The position numbers and the translations under genes were made by a program. Shown piece after piece: positions 52,606-62,700 of a stretch of DNA of 64,000 nt (the stretch's first letter is position 1; every line of letters begins with the position of its first letter). The notes below the pieces were generated by a model. The model ran no database searches. It saw only the letters and a program-made list of their open reading frames with translations, and had not been told where the DNA came from. The stretch spans positions 62,001 to 126,000 of the forward strand of contig JBNARI010000001.1 of NCBI GenBank assembly GCA_049718765.1, read 5' to 3'. Origin of the DNA: JBNARI01 sp049718765. Its GTDB lineage: Bacteria > Bacillota > Sulfobacillia > DUMF01.

Positions 52606-53905
52606 CCTCGAGCACCTCCATAAATGCGTCGACCCTCGACCTCTGTTGGGCAGTACTCACGCACCTGGGGTCCACGCAATCTCCGTCGAGTTCCAGGAAG
52701 GGGATTCCTTCATCCCTTAGTGCCTGTCTTATTGCCCAAGCCATTCCAGTGGATTGCCTGCAGCCCCAATGGCTGAACTGAATGACGCCGTCCACTCGGT
52801 AATCGTTGACGAGCTTGAGCACCAACTGTACCCGCCTTTCCGCTGGGCCCCAACTGGGATGGTCCACCATCCTTTGGGCTAGGTATTGCCAGAAAGCCTC
52901 AGGACGGGGCGGTTGCCAGTGGACGTAGCTGTAGTCGTTAAAGGCGATGAGGGCTTTCCAGTTCAGCTCCAGGTGGTCCAGGACGTGGGAGTCAGTGTAC
53001 GGCCGCAAGTGAAGCCAAAGCAACCTGAAACGTTCCCCTCCTGGCAAGGCCGCCCTTCCAGAGGCCACCCGTTTGGCAAGGCATACGGCCAGGGATTCAA
53101 AGAACCTGGTCCCTTCCGGACAGCCCATTGCAAGCATTTCTACGGCAAAGTAGGACAGCGCTTCGGCTCCCCTCCATGGCCCAGGCACCTCTTGCCTGAG
53201 CTCGTTGACGCGCTGGCGATGAAGGGTGCAGGCCCTGGAGTGGGCAGCAGTACGGCTCAGCCAAAGGCTTGAGTCTGTGTGGTTGAGCAGCCTGCGGGGG
53301 TGGATCTCTCTTACGAGCCTTTGCCACAAGTCCTGGAGCTGGTGGGCAACGTAGTCCACCGCTTCTGTGCAGTAAGTGCTGCCAGGAGCCGTGACTGGCA
53401 CGTCCAGGTTGTAGCACGGAACCCCAAGGGTATGGGCCAAGTTCTCAAACGCCCTAACGCCGCCGTCGCACAGGAGGTTTGTGGTGACAATTGCGTTGGG
53501 TTCAGGGAGCAGCCCGTTCCGCGCCATACCCACCATGCATCGGTGGAACCCACATAGGTCGCTGGAATATCCCTCGCCTTCTGCGCTGCAAAGCATGGGC
53601 ACGCCGAGTCCCAGTGAGGCGGCAACACCAGCTGCGAGTTCAGGGATGAAGGGGATTGCTCCAGCGGCATAACTCAGCTCGCTGGGCACAAAAGTGCTGG
53701 TCCACACTACAGGCCTTGCCTTAGTGTAAGCTGCCGCTGGCTGAAGGAGCGCAAAGCACAGCGCCTCCCGCTGGAACAGGCTGTACTGGTCAACGCGGGA
53801 CAACTTGGTGATTGCCCTCGCGAGGAAATGGGCTGCCTTTGAACGCAAAAGCCATGGCACATAGGGGGAACGCAACCCCCGTTGAATCAGCCTTGCAGCC
53901 AACAA
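52580..53905 (-). CDS. 2-hydroxyacyl-CoA dehydratase family component (HgdB/BcrC-like), 441 aa
   Basis: A 441-aa member of the HgdB/BcrC/BadD family. Cysteines that could ligate an iron-sulfur cluster lie in MLCSAEGEGYSSDLCGFHRC, TTNLLCDGG, and SHWGCRQSTGMAW. The open frame begins with two TTG codons; the first is used. It lies between a shorter homologue and the activator in overlapping frames, which suggests a heterodimeric enzyme. Whether it dehydrates a 2-hydroxyacyl-CoA or reduces another substrate is not decidable from sequence alone. Confidence 0.85.
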   Translation of the reverse strand: MLAARLIQRGLRSPYVPWLLRSKAAHFLARAITKLSRVDQYSLFQREALCFALLQPAAAYTKARPVVWTSTFVPSELSYAAGAIPFIPELAAGVAASLGLGVPMLCSAEGEGYSSDLCGFHRCMVGMARNGLLPEPNAIVTTNLLCDGGVRAFENLAHTLGVPCYNLDVPVTAPGSTYCTEAVDYVAHQLQDLWQRLVREIHPRRLLNHTDSSLWLSRTAAHSRACTLHRQRVNELRQEVPGPWRGAEALSYFAVEMLAMGCPEGTRFFESLAVCLAKRVASGRAALPGGERFRLLWLHLRPYTDSHVLDHLELNWKALIAFNDYSYVHWQPPRPEAFWQYLAQRMVDHPSWGPAERRVQLVLKLVNDYRVDGVIQFSHWGCRQSTGMAWAIRQALRDEGIPFLELDGDCVDPRCVSTAQQRSRVDAFMEVLEGVKGCRRH

Positions 53906-54969
53906 CTGGGGTCACTGTCCTTTCTAAGCATTTCAAGGAAAGCCTCTACCCTTGTTCGGGCCTGTCCGGTATTGCCCCAGCCGTACTCGATTTGTACCAA
54001 TAGGCAGGGCATTGAGCGTGACTCGAGCACCTTCTTGACCACGGCAGCTTCGTAGAGGCCTACGTCGCAGAACTTGGGAACCATGTGGATTACCCCTGTA
54101 GCTCCTGTTGCTCGGGCGCTGTCGTAAATGGACTGAGCCCTCACCGAAGCGGGGACCTCCCTCGGGCAGGGCTGCCTCGAAAGATATTCGCTGGCGAGTC
54201 GGCGGAGCAACCCGTCGAGGGATTGCCCGTCACTAGTGGGAGCAAGGGCGTTGGCCGGCGGGGATGCCCATCTGGTCCACAAACAGCTGTCCACGTCCGC
54301 CACGGAGCCGCCAGCTTCCTCTACCAGGGAAATGGCGCTGCCATCCAACAAGTTGGTACCGGTGAGGAGCACTGCTGCTCCACCCGGGTATACCCTATTT
54401 GGATCAGGGCGGCGCGCCTTCAGCCAGGTGAGCGCCTCCTCGGGGGGCATGGTGAACGCAGCGACGGCGTAACGGTGGAGTTGGGAAAACCGGAGATTTC
54501 GCGCTTGGGCTGCACCGTGGAGCATCCTGAGCTGTGCCCTAATATCAGCGTAAAGCTGTGCAGATTTCTGGATGGCGCCGATGGCCTCGCCTTCGGGAGG
54601 CACGGGCTTGCCAATGAGTTCGTGGAGCTGAAGCCAGAACCCCTTGAACTCCCACGCTAGGGCTGCTGCCTGGCGTTCGGGGTCGAGGGGTGGCGCCAGC
54701 CGTGGCACCCAGGTAATGGCCTTGAATGGTATTGCGTCCAGGAGTCGCCTCATGCAGTCGCACGACACAGCAGTTGCCACAGCTGTAGGTTTTTCATCTA
54801 GCACTGCCCGCACGTACGGGCAAAAGCTCCTCGCCAGCAGGGCGTCTGCACCTGCTCCCCCTGCTCTGTCAGGGATCAACCTCAAGGGGGAAATACCTGC
54901 CGCGTGGATCAGCTCAACTGGAGTGTACGAGCACAGCCAGCCAAGGGATTCAACGCTTTTCCCTGACAC
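53887..54969 (-). CDS. 2-hydroxyacyl-CoA dehydratase family component, 360 aa
   Basis: A 360-aa member of the same family. It begins with GWLCSYTPVELIHAAGISPLRL, the standard HgdB-type N-terminal motif, followed by FCPYVRAVLD, SCDCMRRLLDAIPF and PKFCDVGLYEA, which supply probable cluster cysteines. GTG start after GGAGGGACC. It overlaps cca by 20 nt and the 441-aa component by 19 nt, so the dehydratase system is translationally coupled to tRNA end maintenance. Confidence 0.87.
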   Translation of the reverse strand: MSGKSVESLGWLCSYTPVELIHAAGISPLRLIPDRAGGAGADALLARSFCPYVRAVLDEKPTAVATAVSCDCMRRLLDAIPFKAITWVPRLAPPLDPERQAAALAWEFKGFWLQLHELIGKPVPPEGEAIGAIQKSAQLYADIRAQLRMLHGAAQARNLRFSQLHRYAVAAFTMPPEEALTWLKARRPDPNRVYPGGAAVLLTGTNLLDGSAISLVEEAGGSVADVDSCLWTRWASPPANALAPTSDGQSLDGLLRRLASEYLSRQPCPREVPASVRAQSIYDSARATGATGVIHMVPKFCDVGLYEAAVVKKVLESRSMPCLLVQIEYGWGNTGQARTRVEAFLEMLRKDSDPSCWLQG

Positions 54970-56335
54970 TTTGGTCCCTCCACCAGTCCCTGAGCAGCTC
55001 TAGCAACTTGCCTCTCTCGTTCTTGGCGGGGTCTTCCAGCACTTGCTCGAGGAGATATCCAAGTGCCCTGCCCACTGTGGGGCCTGGCTTGATCTGAAGT
55101 TCCGCCATGACATCGTGCCCTGATATTGCCAGATCGCACACGCTCAGGGGCTGCTTTTCTTCAATCACCTGGCGTATCCTCTGCTGCAGTTGGACGATGG
55201 AGTCAAGGCCCCTTTCGTTTCCTGAAGCCAACATGTCAGCGCGCTTCAGCTCGAGCAAGTCCAGGGTTCCGTCTGGGCCTAGCTTGCGCAGGAGTCGCCT
55301 CAACGCTGCATCCCCCAGATCCGACACGGGCCTCATGTGCTCACGGACCAGCATGCAGGTGCGCTCCACCGTGGCATTGTCCAGCTTAAGCCTGCTCAGG
55401 ATCTGGCGCGCTATTTGCTCTCCCGCTCTCTCATGACCGTAGAAACGCAACTGACCAGAGTCCACGCACACGCACGCGGGTTTGCCTATGTCATGGAGCA
55501 ACGCGGCGTAGCGCAGGGGGAGCGTGGGCGGCACGAGCTCTACTGCTTCCAGGGAGTGGTCCACCACTGGCTTGTTGTGCAGCCTAACCCCACTATCCAT
55601 TGAGGCGAGCTGCTCAAGCTCTGGTATGACCACTTTCATGAGGCCGTTGTCAAGCATGAACTGCAGCCCTTTGGAAGCGTACTTGCCCAGGAGCAACTTG
55701 TTGAGTTCGTCCCTAATCCGTTCCACGGAAACCAGGGCGAGCTTTTGGGCATTGGCTTGCACTGCCCGCCGGGTGTCGCGCTGTACGTCCCAACCGTACT
55801 CGGCGCTGAACCGGGCTGCCCTGAGCATTCTAAGGGCGTCCTCGGCAAACCTTTGGTTTGGGTCTCCAACGGTGCATATCACGCCCTGACGAAGGTGGTT
55901 AATGCCATCAAAGGGATCGAGCACGGCTCCCGAGGGCCAGTGCACCGCAATTGCGTTGACCGTGAAATCACGCCTTGCCAAGTCCCCCTCGATGTCAGGC
56001 AGGAAAGTCACCAGCGTTGGGTGGCGTCCATCGTGGTAGTCCTGTTCCCCCCTGAAGGTGGTCACCTGCACCACCTTGCCGTCCTTCACCACGCCCACGG
56101 TACCAAACTTCTCCCCTGCCAGCACCAATCTGTCGGGCGGGAACAGTGCCTTGACTTGATCTGGGAGGGCAGATGTGGCCAGGTCCCAGTCTGAAGGCAC
56201 GAGTCCCAACAGGAGGTCCCTGGGTGCCCCTCCAACCACAAACACCTGGTGGCCCTGCTGCAGCAGCTTGTGGGCCACCTCACCCACGTAGTCGGGTGCA
56301 AGCGTGACGATGTCCAGCTGGTTTGAAAGCTGCAT
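54950..56335 (-). CDS. cca: CCA tRNA nucleotidyltransferase
   Basis: A 461-aa class II nucleotidyltransferase. Seen: GGAPRDLLLGLVPSDWDLAT (active-site region with DxD), RRDFTVNAIAVHWPSG, RFAEDALRMLRAARFSAEYGW, and an HD domain with LLHDIGKPAC. It may add the full CCA end or only part of it. The ATG at 56335 follows GGGAG; four in-frame codons upstream are possible. Confidence 0.93.
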   Translation of the reverse strand: MQLSNQLDIVTLAPDYVGEVAHKLLQQGHQVFVVGGAPRDLLLGLVPSDWDLATSALPDQVKALFPPDRLVLAGEKFGTVGVVKDGKVVQVTTFRGEQDYHDGRHPTLVTFLPDIEGDLARRDFTVNAIAVHWPSGAVLDPFDGINHLRQGVICTVGDPNQRFAEDALRMLRAARFSAEYGWDVQRDTRRAVQANAQKLALVSVERIRDELNKLLLGKYASKGLQFMLDNGLMKVVIPELEQLASMDSGVRLHNKPVVDHSLEAVELVPPTLPLRYAALLHDIGKPACVCVDSGQLRFYGHERAGEQIARQILSRLKLDNATVERTCMLVREHMRPVSDLGDAALRRLLRKLGPDGTLDLLELKRADMLASGNERGLDSIVQLQQRIRQVIEEKQPLSVCDLAISGHDVMAELQIKPGPTVGRALGYLLEQVLEDPAKNERGKLLELLRDWWRDQSVREKR

Positions 56336-56403
56336 GTTGACTCCCACTTCCTAGCAGAGATAAGCTAACAAAGTGGACGCCCAGGGAGGTGAAGGCAAGC
56401 CAA

Positions 56404-58149
56404 ATGCGCCGCCGCAAGAAGCCAATCGCGTTGCAGCTGACGATAGACCTGGTGTTGCTGTGCCTCGTGGGCGGCCTGATATACGCGTTGATGGCCGCGG
56501 GCAGGCCGGTTGCTGCAGAACCAGAGCATCTTGCGCTTGAGCTGCGACACTTGCCTGCATACGCAGTACGCTCCCTGACGCGGATGATAGTCGCTTACAT
56601 TATATCTCTGCTCTTTTCCCTGTCCTACGGATACGTTGCAGCCACGTACCCCGCAGCGGGGCGCATCATGATCCCGTTGCTGGATGTGTTGCAGTCCGTC
56701 CCGGTGCTCGGGTTTTTCCCGGCGGCAGTCTACTTCTTCGTGCAGCTTTTCCGGGGCTCCATCCTTGGAGTGGAACTAGCGTCCATCTTCTTGATATTCA
56801 CTGGACAGGCATGGAACATGACGTTTGGCGTTTACGAGTCCCTAACCACCATTCCCAAGGACCTGGTACAGGCGCTTCAAGCCCTCGGCGTCAAGGGCAT
56901 GCTCGCATTCAAGAGGTTACACCTACCTGCCACCGTGAGCAAGCTAATTTACAACAGTATGCTCTCTTGGGCAGGAGGATGGTACTTCCTCATAGCGTGT
57001 GAAATCATTTCGTTTGGGCCGGTGCACCATACCCTGCCAGGGCTTGGCAGCTTTCTGATCAAGTCGGCGGAGCAAGGGCACTTGGGGCTCACCTTGGCGG
57101 GATTGCTGGTGCTGGTGACCGTGATAGTGCTGCTCAACGCCCTGGTTTGGGCTCCATTGCTGGTCTGGGGTGACAAGTACAAGTACGAGTTCACTGCGTA
57201 CGGCGCAAGGCCCCAGTCCACTGTGCTGAGACTGCTTGAGGATTCGTACCTCGTTCCCAGGGTACTCCGACTTGGGCGCTGGGTTCAAGCGAGGGTAGTT
57301 GCTGCCCTGGAGGCCGCCCAGGAGAGGGCGCGCGCTGCGGCCCCACGGCCAGAGCGCAGGAGGATGGAAGGAGTGCCCAGGAACGCCCGTCTGGCAATGT
57401 CCAGGATTGGTTGGATTGGATTTGCTGGGATCGCCCTGATTGGGGTTTGGAAACTGGCTTTGACGTTGGTTCCCTTGTTAAGGGGGCCTTGGCCCTCCGA
57501 AGTCAAACTGCTTCCCCTGGCGCTAGGTGCGTCCGCACTTAGGTTGGCAGTGGCCTACGTGATATCCATTGCTTGGACCTTGCCTGTGGCCGTCTGGGTG
57601 GGGTTGAACGAACGGGCGGAGGCCGTGTTGATGCCAGTGGCCCAAGTTCTTGCGTCGGTGCCGGCGACCGCCCTGTTCCCGGTGATCGTGGCGATCATGC
57701 TCAACACCAGCGGAGGCATCGAAGTGGCTTCAGTGCTCCTTGTGCTCACCGGAATGCAATGGTACATACTGTTCAACCTGGTGGCCGGAGTGAAAGCTAT
57801 CCCCGGGGACTTGCTTGCGGCGGCAAGGGCCTTCCAAGTCAAGGGGAAACTGTTCTTCCAAAAAGTACTACTGCCAGGCATGTTCCCTTCGTTGGTCACC
57901 GGTAGCATAACGGGCTGGGGTGGCGGTTGGAACGCTCTGATCGTTTCGGAATACGTGGTCTACGGGGGCAAGGCGTACAAAGCGTTTGGCATTGGTTCCA
58001 TGCTGGACGTGGCCACGTACGAGACGGGTAACTTACAGGTGATGTGGTTCTCCCTTTTGAGTATGGTATTATTCATTACGGTAATGAACAGGCTGGTGTG
58101 GCGGCCATTGTACCAGCACGCGAGCAGGCGTTACAAGATTGAGTACTGA
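56404..58149 (+). CDS. ABC transporter, duplicated permease component
   Basis: A 581-aa permease made of two tandem transmembrane domains (about residues 10-265 and 330-575), each with a BPD_transp_1 coupling region (LGVKGMLAFKRLHLP; FQVKGKLFFQKVLLP). Fused permeases like this (COG4986, duplicated permease of anion-type ABC systems) pair with NitT/TauT-like ATPases. The ATG at 56404 has GAAGG at 8 nt; a GTG five codons earlier sits inside the ribosome site. No substrate-binding protein gene is adjacent. Confidence 0.88.
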   Translation: MRRRKKPIALQLTIDLVLLCLVGGLIYALMAAGRPVAAEPEHLALELRHLPAYAVRSLTRMIVAYIISLLFSLSYGYVAATYPAAGRIMIPLLDVLQSVPVLGFFPAAVYFFVQLFRGSILGVELASIFLIFTGQAWNMTFGVYESLTTIPKDLVQALQALGVKGMLAFKRLHLPATVSKLIYNSMLSWAGGWYFLIACEIISFGPVHHTLPGLGSFLIKSAEQGHLGLTLAGLLVLVTVIVLLNALVWAPLLVWGDKYKYEFTAYGARPQSTVLRLLEDSYLVPRVLRLGRWVQARVVAALEAAQERARAAAPRPERRRMEGVPRNARLAMSRIGWIGFAGIALIGVWKLALTLVPLLRGPWPSEVKLLPLALGASALRLAVAYVISIAWTLPVAVWVGLNERAEAVLMPVAQVLASVPATALFPVIVAIMLNTSGGIEVASVLLVLTGMQWYILFNLVAGVKAIPGDLLAAARAFQVKGKLFFQKVLLPGMFPSLVTGSITGWGGGWNALIVSEYVVYGGKAYKAFGIGSMLDVATYETGNLQVMWFSLLSMVLFITVMNRLVWRPLYQHASRRYKIEY

Positions 58150-58164
58150 CGGTTGGGGTGCAAC

Positions 58165-58914
58165 GTGGAACTGCTGACGGTTCGCAACGTTTCCAAAATA
58201 TACGCGGACGAGGGCCGGGTGGTGAAGGTCCTGGACGGCGTGTCCATAGATGTACACGAAGAGGAATTCGTGTGCCTGGTTGGGCCTTCTGGTTGCGGCA
58301 AATCCACCTTGCTCAAGATGGTGATTGGCCTGGACAGGCCCACTTCAGGGGAAGTGCTGTACAGGGCCAGACCAGTGGAGGAATTCCGGGACCGCATTGC
58401 CATAGTGTTCCAGTCCTTTGCTCTCTTGCCCTGGCTCACGGTGAGCCAAAACGTAGAGCTGGGACTGGAAGCGAAGGGGCTGAGCAGGAAAGAGAGGCTG
58501 GCCATCGTAAATAAATACCTGGATAAGGTGGGCTTGGACGGCTTCGAGGAAGCATACCCAAGGGAGCTTTCCGGCGGAATGAAGCAAAGGGTGGGCATTG
58601 CAAGGGCCCTGGCCATGGAACCGGAGTTGCTCCTGATGGACGAACCATTTTCCGCATTGGACGCCCTCACGGCGCAGAACTTGCGCGAGGAAGTGCTTGA
58701 CCTTTGGGAAGACGAGTCCATGCCAGTCTCTTCGGTGATCATGGTGACACACTCCATTGACGAGGCAGTTTTCATGGCAGACAGGGTGATCGTGCTTTCT
58801 GCAAGACCGGGGAGGGTGCTAGGGGATGTGAGGATCGATTTGCCGAGGCCCAGGAATCCAAAGCATCAGGCGTTCCATGAGATGACAGATAGGATTTATT
58901 CACTGATCCTGTGA
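58165..58914 (+). CDS. ABC transporter ATP-binding protein (NitT/TauT type)
   Basis: A 249-aa ABC ATPase: Walker A GPSGCGKSTLL, FQSFALLPWLTV, signature LSGGMKQRVGIARALA, Walker B LLLMDEPFSALDALT, and switch His in VTHSIDEAV. It closely fits the nitrate/sulfonate/taurine group. The GTG at 58165 is used; a TTG at 58153 is in frame. It is 15 nt after the permease. Confidence 0.92.
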   Translation: MELLTVRNVSKIYADEGRVVKVLDGVSIDVHEEEFVCLVGPSGCGKSTLLKMVIGLDRPTSGEVLYRARPVEEFRDRIAIVFQSFALLPWLTVSQNVELGLEAKGLSRKERLAIVNKYLDKVGLDGFEEAYPRELSGGMKQRVGIARALAMEPELLLMDEPFSALDALTAQNLREEVLDLWEDESMPVSSVIMVTHSIDEAVFMADRVIVLSARPGRVLGDVRIDLPRPRNPKHQAFHEMTDRIYSLIL

Positions 58915-58927
58915 GTTGCTGTATAAT
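58899..58927 (+). promoter_or_regulatory. Promoter within the ABC operon, ahead of the AAA-associated gene
   Basis: TTCACT (58899-58904) and a perfect TATAAT (58922-58927) are 17 nt apart. The -35 lies in the final codons of the ATPase gene. The start would be near 58934, about 25 nt before the next ATG, with GGGGAGGT as ribosome site. Confidence 0.65.
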
Positions 58928-58958
58928 GGTTTTCGAGTCGCGGGGAGGTCTGTGATAA

Positions 58959-59453
58959 ATGGACGTAGACCCATTGCCGAGTAGTGCATTGGGTGCGGTA
59001 ATAGGGTTGCTGGAATACCTTGACGATATTGGCGGTCAAGAGGACGTTTACCGCGTGGCCACAGCGCTCCGAATGGAGCTGGACGACCTGCTTCCTGTGC
59101 TTAATGCGGGGAAGGTCCTGGGGTTCTTCAACGTGAGCAAGGGCGACGTGGCCATGACTGAACTTGGTCGAGACTTCTTGATGAGCGATGTGAACGGCCG
59201 CAAGCGCATTGTTTGCAAGCAGCTCAAGAAGTTGCCTTTGTTTCAGGACATCACGGAAACCTTGAAGAAAAGGAGGAACAAACGCGCTCCCAAGGACTAC
59301 TTCCTGGAGCTATTCGAGAAAAAGCTCCCTGAAGACGAAGCGGAGCGGCTCCTGAAGACAGTTATCGACTGGGGCAGGTACGGCGAATTGATCGGATATA
59401 ACGAAGACGCAGACGAGCTTTACCTTGACGAAGAAGGGCAGCTCACTTGTTGA
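58959..59453 (+). CDS. AAA-associated C-terminal domain protein (separate)
   Basis: A 164-aa protein resembling the AAA_assoc_C domain that is normally fused to the C-terminus of NitT/TauT-like ABC ATPases; here it is a separate gene right after such an ATPase. Seen: an N-terminal helical DVYRVATALRMELDDLLPVL winged-helix-like region, then CKQLKKLPLFQDITETLKK. It may regulate the transporter or bind DNA or nucleotide. It has its own promoter (58899-58927). Confidence 0.75.
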   Translation: MDVDPLPSSALGAVIGLLEYLDDIGGQEDVYRVATALRMELDDLLPVLNAGKVLGFFNVSKGDVAMTELGRDFLMSDVNGRKRIVCKQLKKLPLFQDITETLKKRRNKRAPKDYFLELFEKKLPEDEAERLLKTVIDWGRYGELIGYNEDADELYLDEEGQLTC

Positions 59454-59467
59454 TTGGAGGAAAAAGT

Positions 59468-59575
59468 ATGGCGACCTGGAAATGCTCCAACTGCGGGTTT
59501 GAAAAAGATGCTAGGTGCAAACCCCAAAAATGTCCGCAGTGCGGGACCAAGGGAAGCTTCACCAAGAAGGAGTAG
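59468..59575 (+). CDS. RCKP-type rubredoxin-like zinc-ribbon protein, 35 aa
   Basis: A 35-aa protein too small for usual ORF limits. It has two CxxC pairs, KCSNCG and KCPQCG, joined by the ARCKP stretch that defines RCKP-type rubredoxin-like proteins, and a basic tail. It probably binds one zinc or iron. TTGGAGG lies about 9 nt before the ATG, and it is 14 nt after the AAA-associated gene, so it belongs to that transcript; a terminator follows. Confidence 0.85.
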   Translation: MATWKCSNCGFEKDARCKPQKCPQCGTKGSFTKKE

Positions 59576-59614
59576 GTCTGGCCTAGGGCCTCAAAAAGGC
59601 CAAGGGCACTTCTG

Positions 59615-59638
59615 GCGGCAGGATGATTGCCGCTTTTT
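59615..59638 (+). terminator. Intrinsic terminator after the rubredoxin-like gene
   Basis: GCGGCA (59615-59620) pairs with TGCCGC (59628-59633) around a 7-nt loop, followed at once by TTTTT (59634-59638). It ends the ABC/AAA-associated/zinc-ribbon transcript. Confidence 0.78.
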
Positions 59639-59674
59639 CATTATGTTTGATCCAGGGGCTGTTATTTAGTGCTG

Positions 59675-59680
59675 TATAAT
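59675..59680 (+). promoter_or_regulatory. -10 element ahead of the GAF/HD-GYP pseudogene
   Basis: A perfect TATAAT in the context GCTGTATAAT, the same ten bases as at 58918-58927. No convincing -35 lies 16-18 nt upstream. A consensus TTGACA at 59692 is downstream and has no partner -10. Confidence 0.4.
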
Positions 59681-59729
59681 ATTGCCGTGACTTGACAGAC
59701 TGGGATCGCAGGCCTTGGGGGGAGGGAAC

Positions 59730-62700
59730 ATGGGGGAAGCGATTGCCAGTTTGAAGGCAACCCTTGAACAAGCGCGCCAACGCTGCTTGGAGGCTGAAAG
59801 GACAGCTGATGAACTGAGAAAGGCCATGCATGCTCTTGAAGGCCTGGTGAAGTCCCTGGCAACGGATTCCCTGACGAGCAGTGACGAAGTATGTATTACA
59901 GTGCTTGACTGGGTGCTTGGGTGCCTGGGCTTGGAGATGGGAGCAGTGTGGCTTGGAGAGCGCTGGGCCCACAGGGGAATCTCAGAGCCGTTGAAAGTGA
60001 TAGCCGCGATGGGCCAAGCCCCAGCGGTGCAAGTGGTAGCTGACTGGACCAAAGTGGAGCCAGAGTCGGCTGCGCTCTGGCCTGTGAGGCTCGCGATGGA
60101 AGGCCTGGACATTCGGGCTTCGATTGGGGTAACAGTGGAGCACAAAGGGGCTTGGGGCGGCGTGGTTGTGTGCTCGAGGGAGCCTCGCCAGTGGAAGGAG
60201 GCGGAGGTGGCCCCTGTGGAAATGGCCGCTTCAGTGCTCGGGCTGGGTGCCTGGATTGAAAAAGTGGTTGGTCGCTGGTCCAGCGCTAACCGGGCCGCTC
60301 GCGTGCTAGCAAGGTGCGCCGAGTTGCTGGTGGGGGCAGAAGACGAAACCAGCTTGTTCCAGCAGGTGTGCGGCCTCTTGGTAGATGAGGGCGGCTACAG
60401 GTTGGCTTGGGTGGGGCTCGCTGAACCCGAGCACAGGACCGTAGTTCCGGTAGCGTGGGCGGGGGAGGAAGGCGGCTACCTTAGGGGATTGCGGGTTACA
60501 TGGGATGACTCGGAGTTGGGGCGCGGTCCTACCGGCACGGCCATCCGAACTGGAAAGCCCGTTTCCGTTAAGGACGTGGAAACACACCCAGAGTATTCTC
60601 CATGGCGCCAAGAGGCCAGGAAACGAGGTTACGGTTCCTCAATTGCACTGCCGTTGAGCGTGGGCGGAGTTACGATAGGAGCCTTAAACGTTTACGCGGC
60701 CCGATCCGACGTCTTCTCTCCGGAAGAAACTGAACTGTTGGTTAGATTAGCGGACAACTTGTCCCTTGGCATTAGGGTTCTCCGGGACAAGCGGGCGCTT
60801 GACCAAAGCGAGCTGCGGTATCGGAAGCTGGTGGAGTAGTCATCCAGTTCGATCCTAGTGCTTGACATGACCGGGCGGGTACTTGACGCAAACCCCAGGG
60901 CTTGCGCCATGACAGGGCGTTCCCTGGAGGAAATAAGGCATGTGAACCTGTTCGAGCTGTTTTGCGGCGAGGCGCCAGACCCTGAGAAAGTCTTGGCACA
61001 GCTCAGGTCAGGGCAAGGGGTGAGCTTTGAGACTGAGATCAAAGCGCGGGACGGGGCGATCACCTTTGTGGAAGTGAATGCCGGACCGATTGACGGTGGC
61101 CTGTGGCACGCCGTACTGCGGGACATAACCCTGCGAAAGCAAATGGAAGGGGAAATCAGGTGGCAAGCGGCGCGGGCTGAGGCGCTCCTCAAGGTGGCCT
61201 CACGACTCGCTGCCCAGGTTGACCTTGAGCAAAGGCTGAAGGCTGTGTGCGAAGAGGTGTGCGAGGTGCTCAGGGTGCCTGTGAGCGCGGTGTTGCTTTA
61301 CGACGAGGCGATGGATGGCTACCATGTAGCCTGGTGCAGTGGGCTGCCCAGTGGTTTCACAAGCCAACTTGGCCTTGTGCCCAGGGCGGAGTTCGACGGT
61401 CTTGTGAAGGGGGCGGGTTCGCCAGTGGTGGTTGCGGATATGGGCAAGGCAATCACCGGGAGGGTTGCAGCTCTGTGCCAGGAATTGGGGCTTTATAGCT
61501 GCGCGGTGGTGCGGATGGACAGGGGCGCAGTGCCAGTTGGAGCTTTGGCCGTTGCTTCTTTGGGCGCTCCTAGGGAGTTTGGGCCCATGGAGCTCAGCTT
61601 GCTTCAGGGCATTGCCGACCAGGCTGTCCAAGCGATAGTCAACGCCAAGCTTTACCACCAGTCCCAGCGCCAGTTACGCCAGCTTCAGGTGCTGCGCAGG
61701 ATTGACATGGCCATCACTGGCAGCATGGACGTTCGGGTGGTGTTGGGCGTCATCCTGGACGAGGTTACCAGCTACCTGGGGCTGGAGCGGTGCTGCTCCT
61801 CAACCCACACACCCAGTTTCTCGAGTACTCTGCTTGGCGTGGATTCAAAACAGCCCTCCCAGAGAAAACTGGGGTGCGCCTGGGGGAGGAATACGCTGGT
61901 CAGGTCGCCCTCAGCCAGAGGCTGCTGTTTGCAGCCATCCCCACAGAGGCAAGGTCAAGTTCTCCCCAAGTAAAGGCGCTGGCCACCGAAGGGTTTTCCA
62001 GCTACCTGGGTGCGCCCCTCACCGCAAAGGGCAAAGTGGTCGGGGTGCTCGAGGTATTGAGCCGTCAGGTGCTTTCCCCAAACAGGTCTTGGATTGAATT
62101 CCTTGAGACCTTTGCCAGGCAAACTGCCATTGCCATAGACAATATGGTCATGTTCGAACAAGTGCAGAGGTCTCACAACGAGCTGATTGCGGCTTACGAG
62201 GCTACCATCGAGGGTTGGGCCTATGCGCTGGACTTGCGGGACAGGGAAACTGAAGGCCACAGCAGAAGGGTCACTGAAATCACCGTGAGGCTTGCCCGCA
62301 AGATGGGCATGAGAGAGGACGAGCTGGTGCACGTTCGCCGTGGCGCTCTGCTCCACGACATCGGCAAACTGGGCGTTCCTGACAGCATTCTGCTGAAGCC
62401 TGGGCGCCTTAGCGAAGAGGAATGGCAAATCATGAGGAAGCACCCCCAGTTCGCCCGCGACATGCTCTGGAGCATAAGTTACCTGCGGCCTGCCCTGGAC
62501 ATCCCGTACTGCCACCACGAAAGGTGGGACGGCACGGGCTATCCCAGGGGGCTTCGGGGAGAGGAAATACCTCTTGCCGCAAGGATATTCGCCGTGGTTG
62601 ATGTGTGGGACGCCTTGAGCTCCGATCGCCCCTACAGGAGCGCCTGGCCACGGGAACAGGTGAGGGATTACATCCTGAAACAGTCTGGTAAGCATTTTGA

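Noticed and set aside
59692..59697. TTGACA consensus -35
   Set aside because: No -10 lies 15-19 nt downstream; the only good -10 is upstream of it.
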